Origin: Streptomyces sp. NBC_01471
Lineage (GTDB): Bacteria > Actinomycetota > Actinomycetes > Streptomycetales > Streptomycetaceae
Length of the DNA: 64,000 nucleotides
Reading direction: 5' to 3'
Assembly (NCBI RefSeq): GCF_041438865.1
Contig: NZ_CP109450.1
Coordinates: forward strand, 5,396,501-5,460,500
Under the pieces are notes generated by a model that ran no database searches, had not been told where the DNA came from, and saw nothing but the letters and a program-made list of their open reading frames with translations. This document shows, piece after piece, positions 18,132-25,822 of the stretch. Within the stretch, counting starts at the first letter, position 1, and the number at the start of each line of letters is the position of its first letter. The translations under genes and the position numbers were made by a program.

Positions 18132-19136
18132 GTGGAACTGGATCGCAGGCCCGAGCCCGAAGGCTGCCTGACCGCGGCGATCCGCGTTCCGGTGCGGATC
18201 GTGGTGCTGGTCGTGGTCCTGCCGGTGCGGATGGTGTGGGACGCGCTGTCCTGGGTGGGGCGGCAGTTCTACCGCTATGTGCTGACGCCGCTCGGGCGTG
18301 TGGTGCGGGCCCTGGCGATGGCGCTGTTCGTCTGGCCGTGGGCCGGGCTGTGGCGCTGGGTCGTGGTGCCGGCCGCGCGCTGGGTCCACCGGTGGGTGCT
18401 GACGCCGCTCGGGCACCCGATGGGCGCGCTGGGCCGCTGGGCGGGGATCCTGCTCGGCTGGGTGGGCCGGGCGCTGTTCGTCCGGCCGTGGGTGGCGCTC
18501 TGGCGGTACGTGGTGGTGCCGGTCGTCCGCTACGGGCTCGTGATCCCGCTGGTGTGGCTGTACGGCGCGGTGCTGACGCCCCTCGGGCATGCGCTCGCCT
18601 GGGCCGTGCGCGGCCTCGGGGCAGTGCTCGGCTGGCTGGCCGTGAAGACGTACCGCTTCCTGCTCAGGCCCCTCGGGATCGCGCTCGCGTTCCCGCTCGT
18701 CGTGCTGTGGCGCTATGTCCTGGTGCCCGTGGGCCGGGCCCTGGGCGTCGTCGGGCGGGAGATCGGCGGCGCGGTCGGGGTCTGCTGGCGGATCGCCGGA
18801 CGCATCTCGCGCGCCGTCGGGCGCGGGCTGAAGTGGCTCGGATGGAACCTGGTGGGCCGGCCGGTGCGGGCGGCCTGGCGGTGGAGTCACGACTACGTGC
18901 TGGCACCGGCCGGCAGGGCGGTGGCCGATGCGGCGCGCGGCGTGCGGGCGGCGCTGCGGTCCGCACGCGCCACCGTGCGGGACACCAGGCGTGAGGTGTG
19001 GCGCGCGCTCTTCGGCGGTCCGGCTCCGGTGGAGGCCCGGGAACCAATAGGGGCCCGAGCGCGTACTCTGGGTAGTACAACGACTGTCCCCGAGGTGGCA
19101 CCCGAACCCGAGATCTCCCTGCGCAAGCAGGGGTGA
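18132..19136 (+). CDS. Repeat protein with YVLTPLG/YVVVP motifs, function unknown
   Basis: 334 aa from GTG 18132 (GGGGGA four bases upstream). The protein is built from recurring octets of the type RYVLTPLG, RWVVVPAA, RYVVVPVV and DYVLAPAG, starting near residues 48, 75, 87, 125, 145, 175, 194 and 256, separated by Trp/Leu/Val/Gly-rich stretches. Tryptophan and arginine are abundant, while polar uncharged residues are rare. The segments look like amphipathic or membrane-surface helices rather than classic spanning helices. The C-terminal ~80 residues are basic, then disordered. No catalytic motif is visible. It lies between the radical SAM gene and its usual partner, so it may belong to that system. 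Confidence 0.8.
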   Translation: MELDRRPEPEGCLTAAIRVPVRIVVLVVVLPVRMVWDALSWVGRQFYRYVLTPLGRVVRALAMALFVWPWAGLWRWVVVPAARWVHRWVLTPLGHPMGALGRWAGILLGWVGRALFVRPWVALWRYVVVPVVRYGLVIPLVWLYGAVLTPLGHALAWAVRGLGAVLGWLAVKTYRFLLRPLGIALAFPLVVLWRYVLVPVGRALGVVGREIGGAVGVCWRIAGRISRAVGRGLKWLGWNLVGRPVRAAWRWSHDYVLAPAGRAVADAARGVRAALRSARATVRDTRREVWRALFGGPAPVEAREPIGARARTLGSTTTVPEVAPEPEISLRKQG

Positions 19137-19258
19137 ACCGGCGGCCCGGTGCCCCGGGAACCCCGCCGTAGGGCGGCGCGTCCCCCGCGCCAGCCCCGCA
19201 CCGAGGAGAAGAACCACTGGGCAAGCGACAGCCCGAAGGCCCGCCGCCCGCACCGGCA

Positions 19259-20092
19259 GTGCAGCGCATCCGACTGCGCTACACCAAGCGCGGCCGCCTC
19301 CGGTTCACCAGCCACCGTGACTTCCAGCGCGCCTTCGAGCGGGCGCTGCGCAGAGCCGAGGTGCCGATGGCGTACTCGGCGGGCTTCACGCCGCACCCGA
19401 AGGTGTCGTACGCCAATGCCGCCCCCACCGGCACCGGCAGCGAGGCCGAGTTCCTGGAGATCGCCCTCAGCGAGGCGCGTGACCCCGAAACGCTGCGGAA
19501 GCTGCTCGACGATTCCCTTCCGGACGGGCTCGACATCACCGACGCGGTCGAGGCGCACACCTCCGGTCTCGCCGACCGGCTGACCGCCTCGGTATGGGAA
19601 CTGCGCCTGGACGGCGTGGAGTTCGAGGAGGCGGAGAAGGCGGTGGCCGCCTTCGTCGCCGCCGGGACGGTCGAGGTCCAGCGCCGCACCAAGAACGGTG
19701 TACGGACCTTCGACGCCCGCGGTGCCGTCGCCGGCCTGCAGGCCGTCCGTCACGAGCCCGGCGCGGACGCCGGAGCCACCCCGGCCGACGGCGCCGAGCC
19801 GGTCAATAGGCCGGGAGGTGAGCGCTGTGCGATACTGCGGCTGGTTGTTCGGCACGTGACACCTGCTGTGCGACCCGACGACGTCCTGTCCGGTCTCCGC
19901 GTTGTGGCCGACCTCGCGCCGCCGGTCCCCGCAGCGGTGACCAGGCTGGCGCAGGGGCTCTTCGACGAGGAGTCCGGCACGGTGACCGACCCGCTCTCGC
20001 CCGACCGCGAGGCAGCCCCGGCCGCTCCACCCACGGCCGCCGGAACCGCCACCCATCGGCTTCCCGCCGACGGGGCACCCGCGACGGTGTGA
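19259..20092 (+). CDS. TIGR03936 (DUF2344) radical SAM-linked protein
   Basis: 277 aa from GTG 19259. The family core is clear: RIRLRYTKRGRLRFTSHRD, then FERALRRAEVPMAYSAGF and HPKVSYANAAPTGTGSEAEF. It normally partners the TIGR03960 radical SAM enzyme, fused or adjacent; its biochemical role is unknown. A better start may be CTG 19217, which has AGGAGAA at 6 nt spacing and adds 14 residues (LGKRQPEGPPPAPA); GTG 19259 has no ribosome-binding site. Residues after ~215 form an Ala/Pro-rich tail. It lies upstream of rne. Confidence 0.88.
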   Translation: MQRIRLRYTKRGRLRFTSHRDFQRAFERALRRAEVPMAYSAGFTPHPKVSYANAAPTGTGSEAEFLEIALSEARDPETLRKLLDDSLPDGLDITDAVEAHTSGLADRLTASVWELRLDGVEFEEAEKAVAAFVAAGTVEVQRRTKNGVRTFDARGAVAGLQAVRHEPGADAGATPADGAEPVNRPGGERCAILRLVVRHVTPAVRPDDVLSGLRVVADLAPPVPAAVTRLAQGLFDEESGTVTDPLSPDREAAPAAPPTAAGTATHRLPADGAPATV

Positions 20093-20095
20093 GAC

Positions 20096-20130
20096 GGACC
20101 TCCCCGGCCCCCGGGCCTCGGAGGCGGTCC
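20096..20130 (+). terminator. Possible imperfect terminator before rne
   Basis: GGACC-TCC pairs with GGAGG-GGTCC around a GC-rich interior, with a small bulge, just after the TIGR03936 stop. The rest of the 281-nt gap before rne shows no gene. Confidence 0.4.
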
Positions 20131-20373
20131 CGCCGCGTCAGGACCAGTCGTTGTAGCGCAGCCCTCGTATCCGGGAGCCACCTGGGTCGGGCAGCGCACT
20201 GACCAGAAGACTTTCGCCAGGCCGTACGTACATCGCGTAGGGAACCGGCGAGCCAGACATCAGCTCCCGTGCGGCGCCCGCGCCCCGGACGAGCGGAACC
20301 GCGCATCTGACGCGGACCGTGCCGGACCGGACACAGACGCGGCGCCCGGGAGCGTGACGGGAGAACCGCCCGC

Positions 20374-23300
20374 ATGCTTGAGTCGAACGATTCCGGTACC
20401 ACCGGAGCGAACGAAGAGACCGGTCCCGGCGACACGCTGCCCCCGCGCCGTCGGCGCAGGGCCGCGTCGCGCCCCGCGGGCCCCCCGGCCGGTGCGCAGA
20501 ACGGCACCGCCGAAGCGGCCGCACCGGTGACGCCGGCCATACCGGCCGCGGAAGACAGCGCGGCCGACTCCGGCGCCGGTGGGACGCCGCCGCCCGCCCG
20601 CCGCCGCGCCACCCGTAAGGCGACCGCACCCGCGGGCTCCGCCAGGGCCGCGGAAGCCGCGCCCGCCGAAGCGGTGAGCGAGGAGCCCGCCGCCGAAGCG
20701 CCGCCCCGTGGCCGTGCCCGCCGCCGTGCCTCCGCCCCCGCGGGCGCACCGCAGGCCGAGGCCGCCGCAGCACCCGCAGAAGCGGCCGGAGAGGCGGCGC
20801 CCACGAGGTCCCGCCGCCGTGCCACCCGGTCCACCGGCGCGCCCGTGGACGAGCCGCAGACCACCCAGGCCGTCGTGGCCGCTGCTGAGCCGGAGGCCGT
20901 TGTGGCCGATGAGACTGTGCGGAACACCGATTCGGACGAGTCCGCCGTGACGCAGGACGCCGCTCCGGCGCGTACCCGCCGCCGCGCCACCCGTAAGGCC
21001 ACCGCGCCCGCCGGTGCGCCGAAGAGTGCCGAGGCTCCGGCCGTCGCGGAGGCCGCGGAGACCGCCCCGGCCGCCGACTCCGGTGAGCAGAGTGAGTCCG
21101 CCGTGCCGCAGGACGCCGCTCCGGCGCGTACCCGCCGCCGTGCCACCCGTAAGGCCACCGCGCCCGCCGCGGCCGAGCAGCCCGCCGCCGAGCAGGCGCC
21201 GCAGGCCGCCGAAGCCGCAGCCCCCGCCGCCGAGGCGCCTGCCGCCGAAGCGCCGCGCGGCCGCAACCGTCGCCGTGCCACCTCGCCCGCCGCCAGCCCG
21301 CAGCCCGAGACCGTCCAGCCCGAGGCCGCCGGTGAGAGCCTGCCCGAGGCCGTGGCCGAGGTGCTCGCCGAGGAGACCGAGGCCGCACCGCGCGGCCGCA
21401 AGCGCCGCAGGGCCGAGTCCCCGCAGTTCACCGCTGTCGGTGAGAAGGAGAAGGCGCAGCGCCCCGCGGAGCCCGCCGAGGCCGCGGAGCCGGGACGCTC
21501 GCGCCGCCGTGCGCAGCGCCCCGCCGTGGCCGTCTTCCAGGCCCCCGTCTTCGCCGAGCCGATGTTCCAGACGCCGGAGACCGCGGCCGCGGCCGCCGCC
21601 GCCCGGCCCGCCCAGTCCGTGGAGGAGGCCGAGGAGGACGACGCGGCCGCGGTCGAGGAGACCGCCAAGGCGCCCGAGCCGGCCGAGTCCGCACCCCAGG
21701 GCGGCACGCGCGGCCGCCGCCGCCGTCGCCGCGGCGAGCCCGCCGAGGCCGAGAAGGCCCCCGAGCAGCCGGCCGCGCCCGTCGCCGAGCAGCCCGCGGC
21801 CGAAGAGCCCGACGCCGATGAGCAGTCCGCTGAGGACGCGCAGCACGGTGACGACTCCGACGAGTACGGTGACCGGCCCTCGCGCCGCCGCCGCCGGGGC
21901 GGCCGCCGCCGTCGTCGCGGTGAGTCCGGAGACACGGACGACCACGACAACAACGGGCACAACGACCACGACGACCGCCACGACCACGACGGTGACGAGG
22001 CGGAGGGCCCGGACGAGGCCGACGCCCGCGAGGGTTCCGGCTCCGCCGCTTCCGCGGGCACGGACGACGAGGACGACGACAACGGGGCCTCCGGGTCCAG
22101 CAGCAGCAGCCGCCGTCGCCGTCGCCGCCGCCGTCGCAGCGGTGACGCGGGCACGGACGCCGACGCCGTGGCCGACGACCCGGAGCGCACGGTCGTCAAG
22201 GTCCGGGAGCCGCGCAAGAAGGAGGCCGAGCGCGAGCCCGGCACCGGCTTCGACGAGGTCCAGTCCATCAAGGGCTCCACCCGGATGGAGGCGAAGAAGC
22301 AGCGCCGCCGCGAGGGCCGCGAGCAGGGCCGCCGCCGGGTCCCGATCATCACCGAGGCGGAGTTCCTGGCGCGCCGCGAGGCCGTCGAGCGCGTCATGGT
22401 GGTCCGCCAGCACGGCGAGCGCACCCAGATCGGTGTCCTTGAGGACAACGTGCTGGTCGAGCACTACGTCAACAAGGAGCAGGCCACCAGCTACGTCGGC
22501 AACGTCTACCTGGGCAAGGTCCAGAACGTACTGCCGTCGATGGAGGCCGCGTTCGTCGACATCGGCAAGGGCCGCAACGCCGTCCTGTACGCCGGTGAGG
22601 TCAACTTCGAGGCGCTCGGCATGGCCCACGGGCCGCGGCGTATCGAGACCGCGCTCAAGTCGGGCCAGTCGGTCCTCGTCCAGGTGACGAAGGACCCGAT
22701 CGGCCACAAGGGCGCCCGCCTGACCAGCCAGGTCTCGCTGCCCGGCCGCTACCTGGTCTACGTGCCCGAGGGCTCGATGACCGGCATCAGCCGCAAGCTG
22801 CCCGACACCGAGCGGTCCCGGCTCAAGACCATCCTCAAGAAGATCGTCCCCGAGGACGCGGGCGTCATCGTGCGCACCGCGGCCGAGGGCGCCAGCGAGG
22901 ACGAGCTGCGCCGTGACGTCGAGCGGCTCCAGGCGCAGTGGGAGGACATCGAGAAGAAGGCGAAGAGCGGCGGCAGCAGCAATGCCCCGACGCTGCTCTA
23001 CGGCGAGCCGGACATGACCGTCCGGGTCGTCCGCGACATCTTCAACGAGGACTTCTCGAAGGTCATCGTCAGCGGTGACGAGGCCTGGGACACCATCCAC
23101 GGTTACGTCGCCCACGTCGCCCCCGACCTGGCCGACCGGCTCTCGCGCTGGACCTCCGAGGTCGACGTCTTCGCGACGTACCGCATCGACGAGCAGCTGA
23201 TGAAGGCGCTGGACCGCAAGGTCTACCTGCCCAGCGGCGGGTCGCTGGTGATCGACAAGACCGAGGCGATGGTCGTGGTCGACGTCAACACCGGCAAGTT

Positions 23301-24528
23301 CACCGGCCAGGGCGGCAACCTGGAAGAGACCGTCACCAAGAACAACCTGGAGGCGGCCGAGGAGATCGTGCGCCAGCTGCGGCTGCGCGACCTCGGCGGC
23401 ATCGTCGTCGTGGACTTCATCGACATGGTGCTGGAGTCCAACCGGGACCTGGTGCTGCGGCGTCTGCTGGAGTGCCTGGGCCGGGACCGTACGAAGCACC
23501 AGGTCGCCGAGGTCACCTCGCTGGGCCTGGTCCAGATGACCCGTAAGCGGGTCGGGCAGGGTCTCCTGGAGTCCTTCTCCGAGACCTGCGTCCACTGCAA
23601 CGGGCGCGGTGTGATCGTGCACATGGAGCAGCCGACGTCCTCGGGCGGCGGCGGCAAGCGCTCCAAGAAGCGCGGCCGCGGCGGCGCGGGCGGCGACCAC
23701 GAGCACACGGCCGACCACGAGCACACGTCGGACCACGGCCACGACGAGGCGCACGACCACGAGGCGGACACCGAGTACGTCGATGTGGTCCCCGTACCGG
23801 ACGAGCCGGAGAGCTTCGTGCCGGACGAGGATCTGTACAGCAGCCCCGCCGAGGCGGAGGCGGCCGCCACGCGCAGCCGTGGCCGTCGCCGGGCGAGCCG
23901 GAAGGTGACGGCCCCGGCCGGCGCCCCGAAGGGCGCGCAGCCGGAGCCCGAGACGGTGGTGTCCGAGCCTGCCGCCCCGGAGCCGGTCGCCGAGCAGCCC
24001 GCTGCCCAGCAGCCGGTCGCCGAGCCGGTCGCCGAGCCCGAGCCGGTCCAGGAGGCCGCTCCGGCCCGTGGTCGTCGTCGGGCGACCCGGAAGGCCACGG
24101 CCCCGGCCGGTGCGCCCAAGGCAGCCGACGAGGCCGCGGAGATCGTGGTCGAGGAGACCCCGGCCCCTGTGGTGGAGGAGCCGCAGGCCCCCGCCGAGCC
24201 GGCCGCCGACGCGGCACCGCCCCGCGCCCGCCGCCGGGCGACCCGTAAGGCCACCGCCCCCGCGGGCACCGCCGATGCGGCTGTCGTCGTGGTCGAGTCC
24301 CCGTCGGACGAGGCCCCCGCCGATGCGGAGACCGAGGCACCGGCCAAGAAGACGGCCGCGCGCAAGACGGCCAAGAAGGCGCCTGCGAAGAAGGCAGCCG
24401 CCAAGAAGACCGCGGCGAAGAAGACCACCACCGCGGCCAAGAAGACGACGGCCAAGAAGGCGACGAAGAAGACCGTCGCCGCCGAGGAGCAGCCGGCGTC
24501 CGGAGTCACGGCCTCCACCGAGGACTGA
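20374..24528 (+). CDS. rne: Ribonuclease E/G family endoribonuclease, very large form
   Basis: 1384 aa. The catalytic core spans about residues 640-1090. The S1 domain starts near 673, the metal-binding Asp970 lies in VVDVNTGKFTG and Asp1014 in VVVDFIDM, and the zinc link is Cys1072-V-H-Cys1075. The core is flanked on both sides by long disordered arms made of Ala/Pro/Glu segments and repeated RRRATRKATAPAG units. His/Asp-rich stretches lie near residues 523-545 and 1108-1136. The last ~80 residues are KKTAAKK-type, like a histone H1 tail. Having the core in the middle is typical of Streptomyces RNase E. It processes rRNA and degrades mRNA; the arms probably bind RNA or degradosome partners such as PNPase. 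Confidence 0.96.
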   Translation: MLESNDSGTTGANEETGPGDTLPPRRRRRAASRPAGPPAGAQNGTAEAAAPVTPAIPAAEDSAADSGAGGTPPPARRRATRKATAPAGSARAAEAAPAEAVSEEPAAEAPPRGRARRRASAPAGAPQAEAAAAPAEAAGEAAPTRSRRRATRSTGAPVDEPQTTQAVVAAAEPEAVVADETVRNTDSDESAVTQDAAPARTRRRATRKATAPAGAPKSAEAPAVAEAAETAPAADSGEQSESAVPQDAAPARTRRRATRKATAPAAAEQPAAEQAPQAAEAAAPAAEAPAAEAPRGRNRRRATSPAASPQPETVQPEAAGESLPEAVAEVLAEETEAAPRGRKRRRAESPQFTAVGEKEKAQRPAEPAEAAEPGRSRRRAQRPAVAVFQAPVFAEPMFQTPETAAAAAAARPAQSVEEAEEDDAAAVEETAKAPEPAESAPQGGTRGRRRRRRGEPAEAEKAPEQPAAPVAEQPAAEEPDADEQSAEDAQHGDDSDEYGDRPSRRRRRGGRRRRRGESGDTDDHDNNGHNDHDDRHDHDGDEAEGPDEADAREGSGSAASAGTDDEDDDNGASGSSSSSRRRRRRRRRSGDAGTDADAVADDPERTVVKVREPRKKEAEREPGTGFDEVQSIKGSTRMEAKKQRRREGREQGRRRVPIITEAEFLARREAVERVMVVRQHGERTQIGVLEDNVLVEHYVNKEQATSYVGNVYLGKVQNVLPSMEAAFVDIGKGRNAVLYAGEVNFEALGMAHGPRRIETALKSGQSVLVQVTKDPIGHKGARLTSQVSLPGRYLVYVPEGSMTGISRKLPDTERSRLKTILKKIVPEDAGVIVRTAAEGASEDELRRDVERLQAQWEDIEKKAKSGGSSNAPTLLYGEPDMTVRVVRDIFNEDFSKVIVSGDEAWDTIHGYVAHVAPDLADRLSRWTSEVDVFATYRIDEQLMKALDRKVYLPSGGSLVIDKTEAMVVVDVNTGKFTGQGGNLEETVTKNNLEAAEEIVRQLRLRDLGGIVVVDFIDMVLESNRDLVLRRLLECLGRDRTKHQVAEVTSLGLVQMTRKRVGQGLLESFSETCVHCNGRGVIVHMEQPTSSGGGGKRSKKRGRGGAGGDHEHTADHEHTSDHGHDEAHDHEADTEYVDVVPVPDEPESFVPDEDLYSSPAEAEAAATRSRGRRRASRKVTAPAGAPKGAQPEPETVVSEPAAPEPVAEQPAAQQPVAEPVAEPEPVQEAAPARGRRRATRKATAPAGAPKAADEAAEIVVEETPAPVVEEPQAPAEPAADAAPPRARRRATRKATAPAGTADAAVVVVESPSDEAPADAETEAPAKKTAARKTAKKAPAKKAAAKKTAAKKTTTAAKKTTAKKATKKTVAAEEQPASGVTASTED
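20590..24260 (+). repeat. Dispersed coding repeats in both arms of rne
   Basis: A ~42-bp unit encoding RRRATRKATAPAGA recurs several times in the N-terminal arm (for example near 20597, 20973 and 21130) and again in the C-terminal arm (near 23885, 24076 and 24228). Copies on both sides of the catalytic core are nearly identical in protein, suggesting duplication or gene conversion and a shared RNA-binding role. Confidence 0.75.
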
Positions 24529-24551
24529 CCCGGGCCGGCCCGTCAGGCGAA

Positions 24552-24583
24552 AGGTGCGGCCCTCCTCCGGGAGGGCCGCACCT
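24552..24583 (+). terminator. Terminator after rne
   Basis: A 13-bp perfect stem (24552-24564 with 24571-24583) with a 6-nt loop, 23 nt after the rne stop. Confidence 0.85.
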
Positions 24584-24822
24584 GTCTGCGCGGCATGTGT
24601 CTGCGGCGGCCCTCCCGGGGGGCGTACGCGCCGGGGAGGCCCCGCCCCTTGAGCCGGTGTCTGCGGTCGCCGCGGCCGGGCCCGTACGGCCGGTACACCC
24701 CGTCCGTGCCGGTCGCTCGCGAACAGCCTGTCCGGCACACGTCGGGCCGGTCCGTCCCGTACGTCCCGTCCGTCCCGTACGTCGGGCCGGGTGTGCCCTC
24801 AGATCCCCGCCCGGGGGCCGGT
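24584..24822 (+). other. Non-coding spacer with GTCCGTCCCGTACG-type repeats
   Basis: This stretch upstream of the rplU promoter holds no convincing gene. Bases ~24745-24790 carry short direct repeats of CGTCCCGTACG and GTCGGGCCGG, which look like slippage-type repeats. Confidence 0.5.
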
Positions 24823-24851
24823 TTGACCCCCCGGACCCCGCCCCGTAGCCT
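24823..24851 (+). promoter_or_regulatory. Housekeeping-type promoter for rplU-rpmA
   Basis: TTGACC (24823-24828) and TAGCCT (24846-24851) are separated by 17 nt, a textbook HrdB-type promoter. Transcription would start near 24858, giving a leader of about 150 nt. Confidence 0.75.
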
Positions 24852-24857
24852 TACCCC

Positions 24858-25008
24858 TCGGCGTGTTTCCTGTGCGCCGCACCTCTGAGCAACTCCCTCC
24901 TGGTTCCGCCGGGAGAGGCCGCTCGTCCAATCCGGATCGTCGTGGGTCCCCGGACCCGTGTGAGCGGCTGGCATCAGAGGGCCGATTCCGAGCGAAAGAG
25001 AGATCCGC
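24858..25008 (+). promoter_or_regulatory. Structured rplU 5' leader
   Basis: The ~150-nt leader can fold. GCCGCTC (24918-24924) pairs with GAGCGGC (24962-24968), enclosing a 6-bp hairpin (24944-24949 with 24952-24957), and a CTCCC/GGGAG hairpin lies just upstream. Leaders of L21 operons bind ribosomal protein in other bacteria; autoregulation here is inference. Confidence 0.45.
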
Positions 25009-25329
25009 GTGTACGCCATCGTGCGCAGCGGTGGTCGTCAGCACAAGGTTGCTGTCGACGACATCGTTGAGGTTGACAAGATTCCCACCGCCAAGGTTGG
25101 CGACACGGTCGAGCTCTCGACCCTGCTCGTGGTCGACGGTGACGCGGTCACCAGCGACCCGTGGGTGCTTGCCGGTATCAAGGTCCAGGCCGAGGTCGTG
25201 GATCACCACAAGGGCGCGAAGATCGACATCCTTCGCTACAAGAACAAGACCGGTTACCGCCGTCGCCAGGGGCACCGCCAGCAGTACACGGCGATCAAGG
25301 TCACCGGCATCCCCGCGGCTGCGAAGTAA
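25009..25329 (+). CDS. rplU: 50S ribosomal protein L21
   Basis: 106 aa, usual length. MYAIVRSGGRQHKVAVDDIVEVDKI is replaced at its start by a GTG codon, but the protein is standard L21, ending in TGYRRRQGHRQQYTAIKVTGI, the rRNA-binding end. It binds 23S rRNA in the large subunit. It is co-transcribed with rpmA 11 nt downstream from a strong promoter with a structured leader. Confidence 0.97.
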   Translation: MYAIVRSGGRQHKVAVDDIVEVDKIPTAKVGDTVELSTLLVVDGDAVTSDPWVLAGIKVQAEVVDHHKGAKIDILRYKNKTGYRRRQGHRQQYTAIKVTGIPAAAK

Positions 25330-25340
25330 GGGACTGAGAC

Positions 25341-25595
25341 ATGGCACACAAGAAGGGCGCATCGTCCACTCGGAACGGGCGCGATTCCAATGCTCAGCGG
25401 CTCGGCGTGAAGCGCTTCGGCGGTCAGGTCGTCAACGCCGGTGAGATCCTGGTCCGCCAGCGCGGCACCCACTTCCACCCGGGCACCGGCGTCGGCCGTG
25501 GCGGCGACGACACGCTGTTCGCGCTGAACCCCGGTTCGGTCGAGTTCGGCACGCACCGTGGCCGCAAGGTCGTGAACATCGTTCCGGTCGCCTGA
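25341..25595 (+). CDS. rpmA: 50S ribosomal protein L27
   Basis: 84 aa. The start AHKKGASSTRNGRDSNAQRLG and the GEILVRQRGTHFHPG segment are diagnostic. The N-terminal tail reaches the peptidyl-transferase centre. It has no Firmicute-type cleaved extension. It follows rplU in the conserved rplU-rpmA-obg order and is followed by a terminator. Confidence 0.97.
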   Translation: MAHKKGASSTRNGRDSNAQRLGVKRFGGQVVNAGEILVRQRGTHFHPGTGVGRGGDDTLFALNPGSVEFGTHRGRKVVNIVPVA

Positions 25596-25626
25596 TCTTT
25601 AGGCTGCCGTAGAGCGATCTGTCGAG

Positions 25627-25668
25627 GGCGGACCAGGTTTCCCGTTGCTTACGGGAAGCCGGTCCGCC
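25627..25668 (+). terminator. Terminator after rpmA
   Basis: An outer 8-bp stem (25627-25634 with 25661-25668) encloses an inner 7-bp stem (25639-25645 with 25651-25657); TTTGT follows. Confidence 0.8.
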
Positions 25669-25686
25669 TTTGTCGTGTTACAGGTA

Positions 25687-25789
25687 AGACCGGTTGACAA
25701 ATGGGGGGCGGGACAAGGAGCGGAGTGTGGCGCCTTGCAGATGCGCGTGCCACACCCTGTGACGCCGCCCCCCATTTGCCAACCGGTCT
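25687..25789. repeat. 103-bp imperfect inverted repeat between rpmA and obg
   Basis: Two 25-bp arms, 25687-25711 and 25765-25789, are inverted copies with one mismatch, flanking a 53-nt core that contains a smaller stem (25725-25731 with 25749-25755). The left arm contains TTGACA, but no matching -10 is seen. No target-site duplication is evident. It may be a regulatory hairpin for obg, a terminator, or a degenerate MITE-like element. Confidence 0.75.
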
Positions 25790-25822
25790 CAGACAATTCC
25801 GTACGTTTCTGGAGGCACACCC

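Noticed and set aside
20260..24738. Very long minus-strand reading frame opposite rne
   Set aside because: High GC and repeated Arg/Ala/Pro codons remove stops on the antisense strand; the product is low-complexity Gly/Leu/Arg and has no start signal or homology, while the plus strand encodes clear RNase E.
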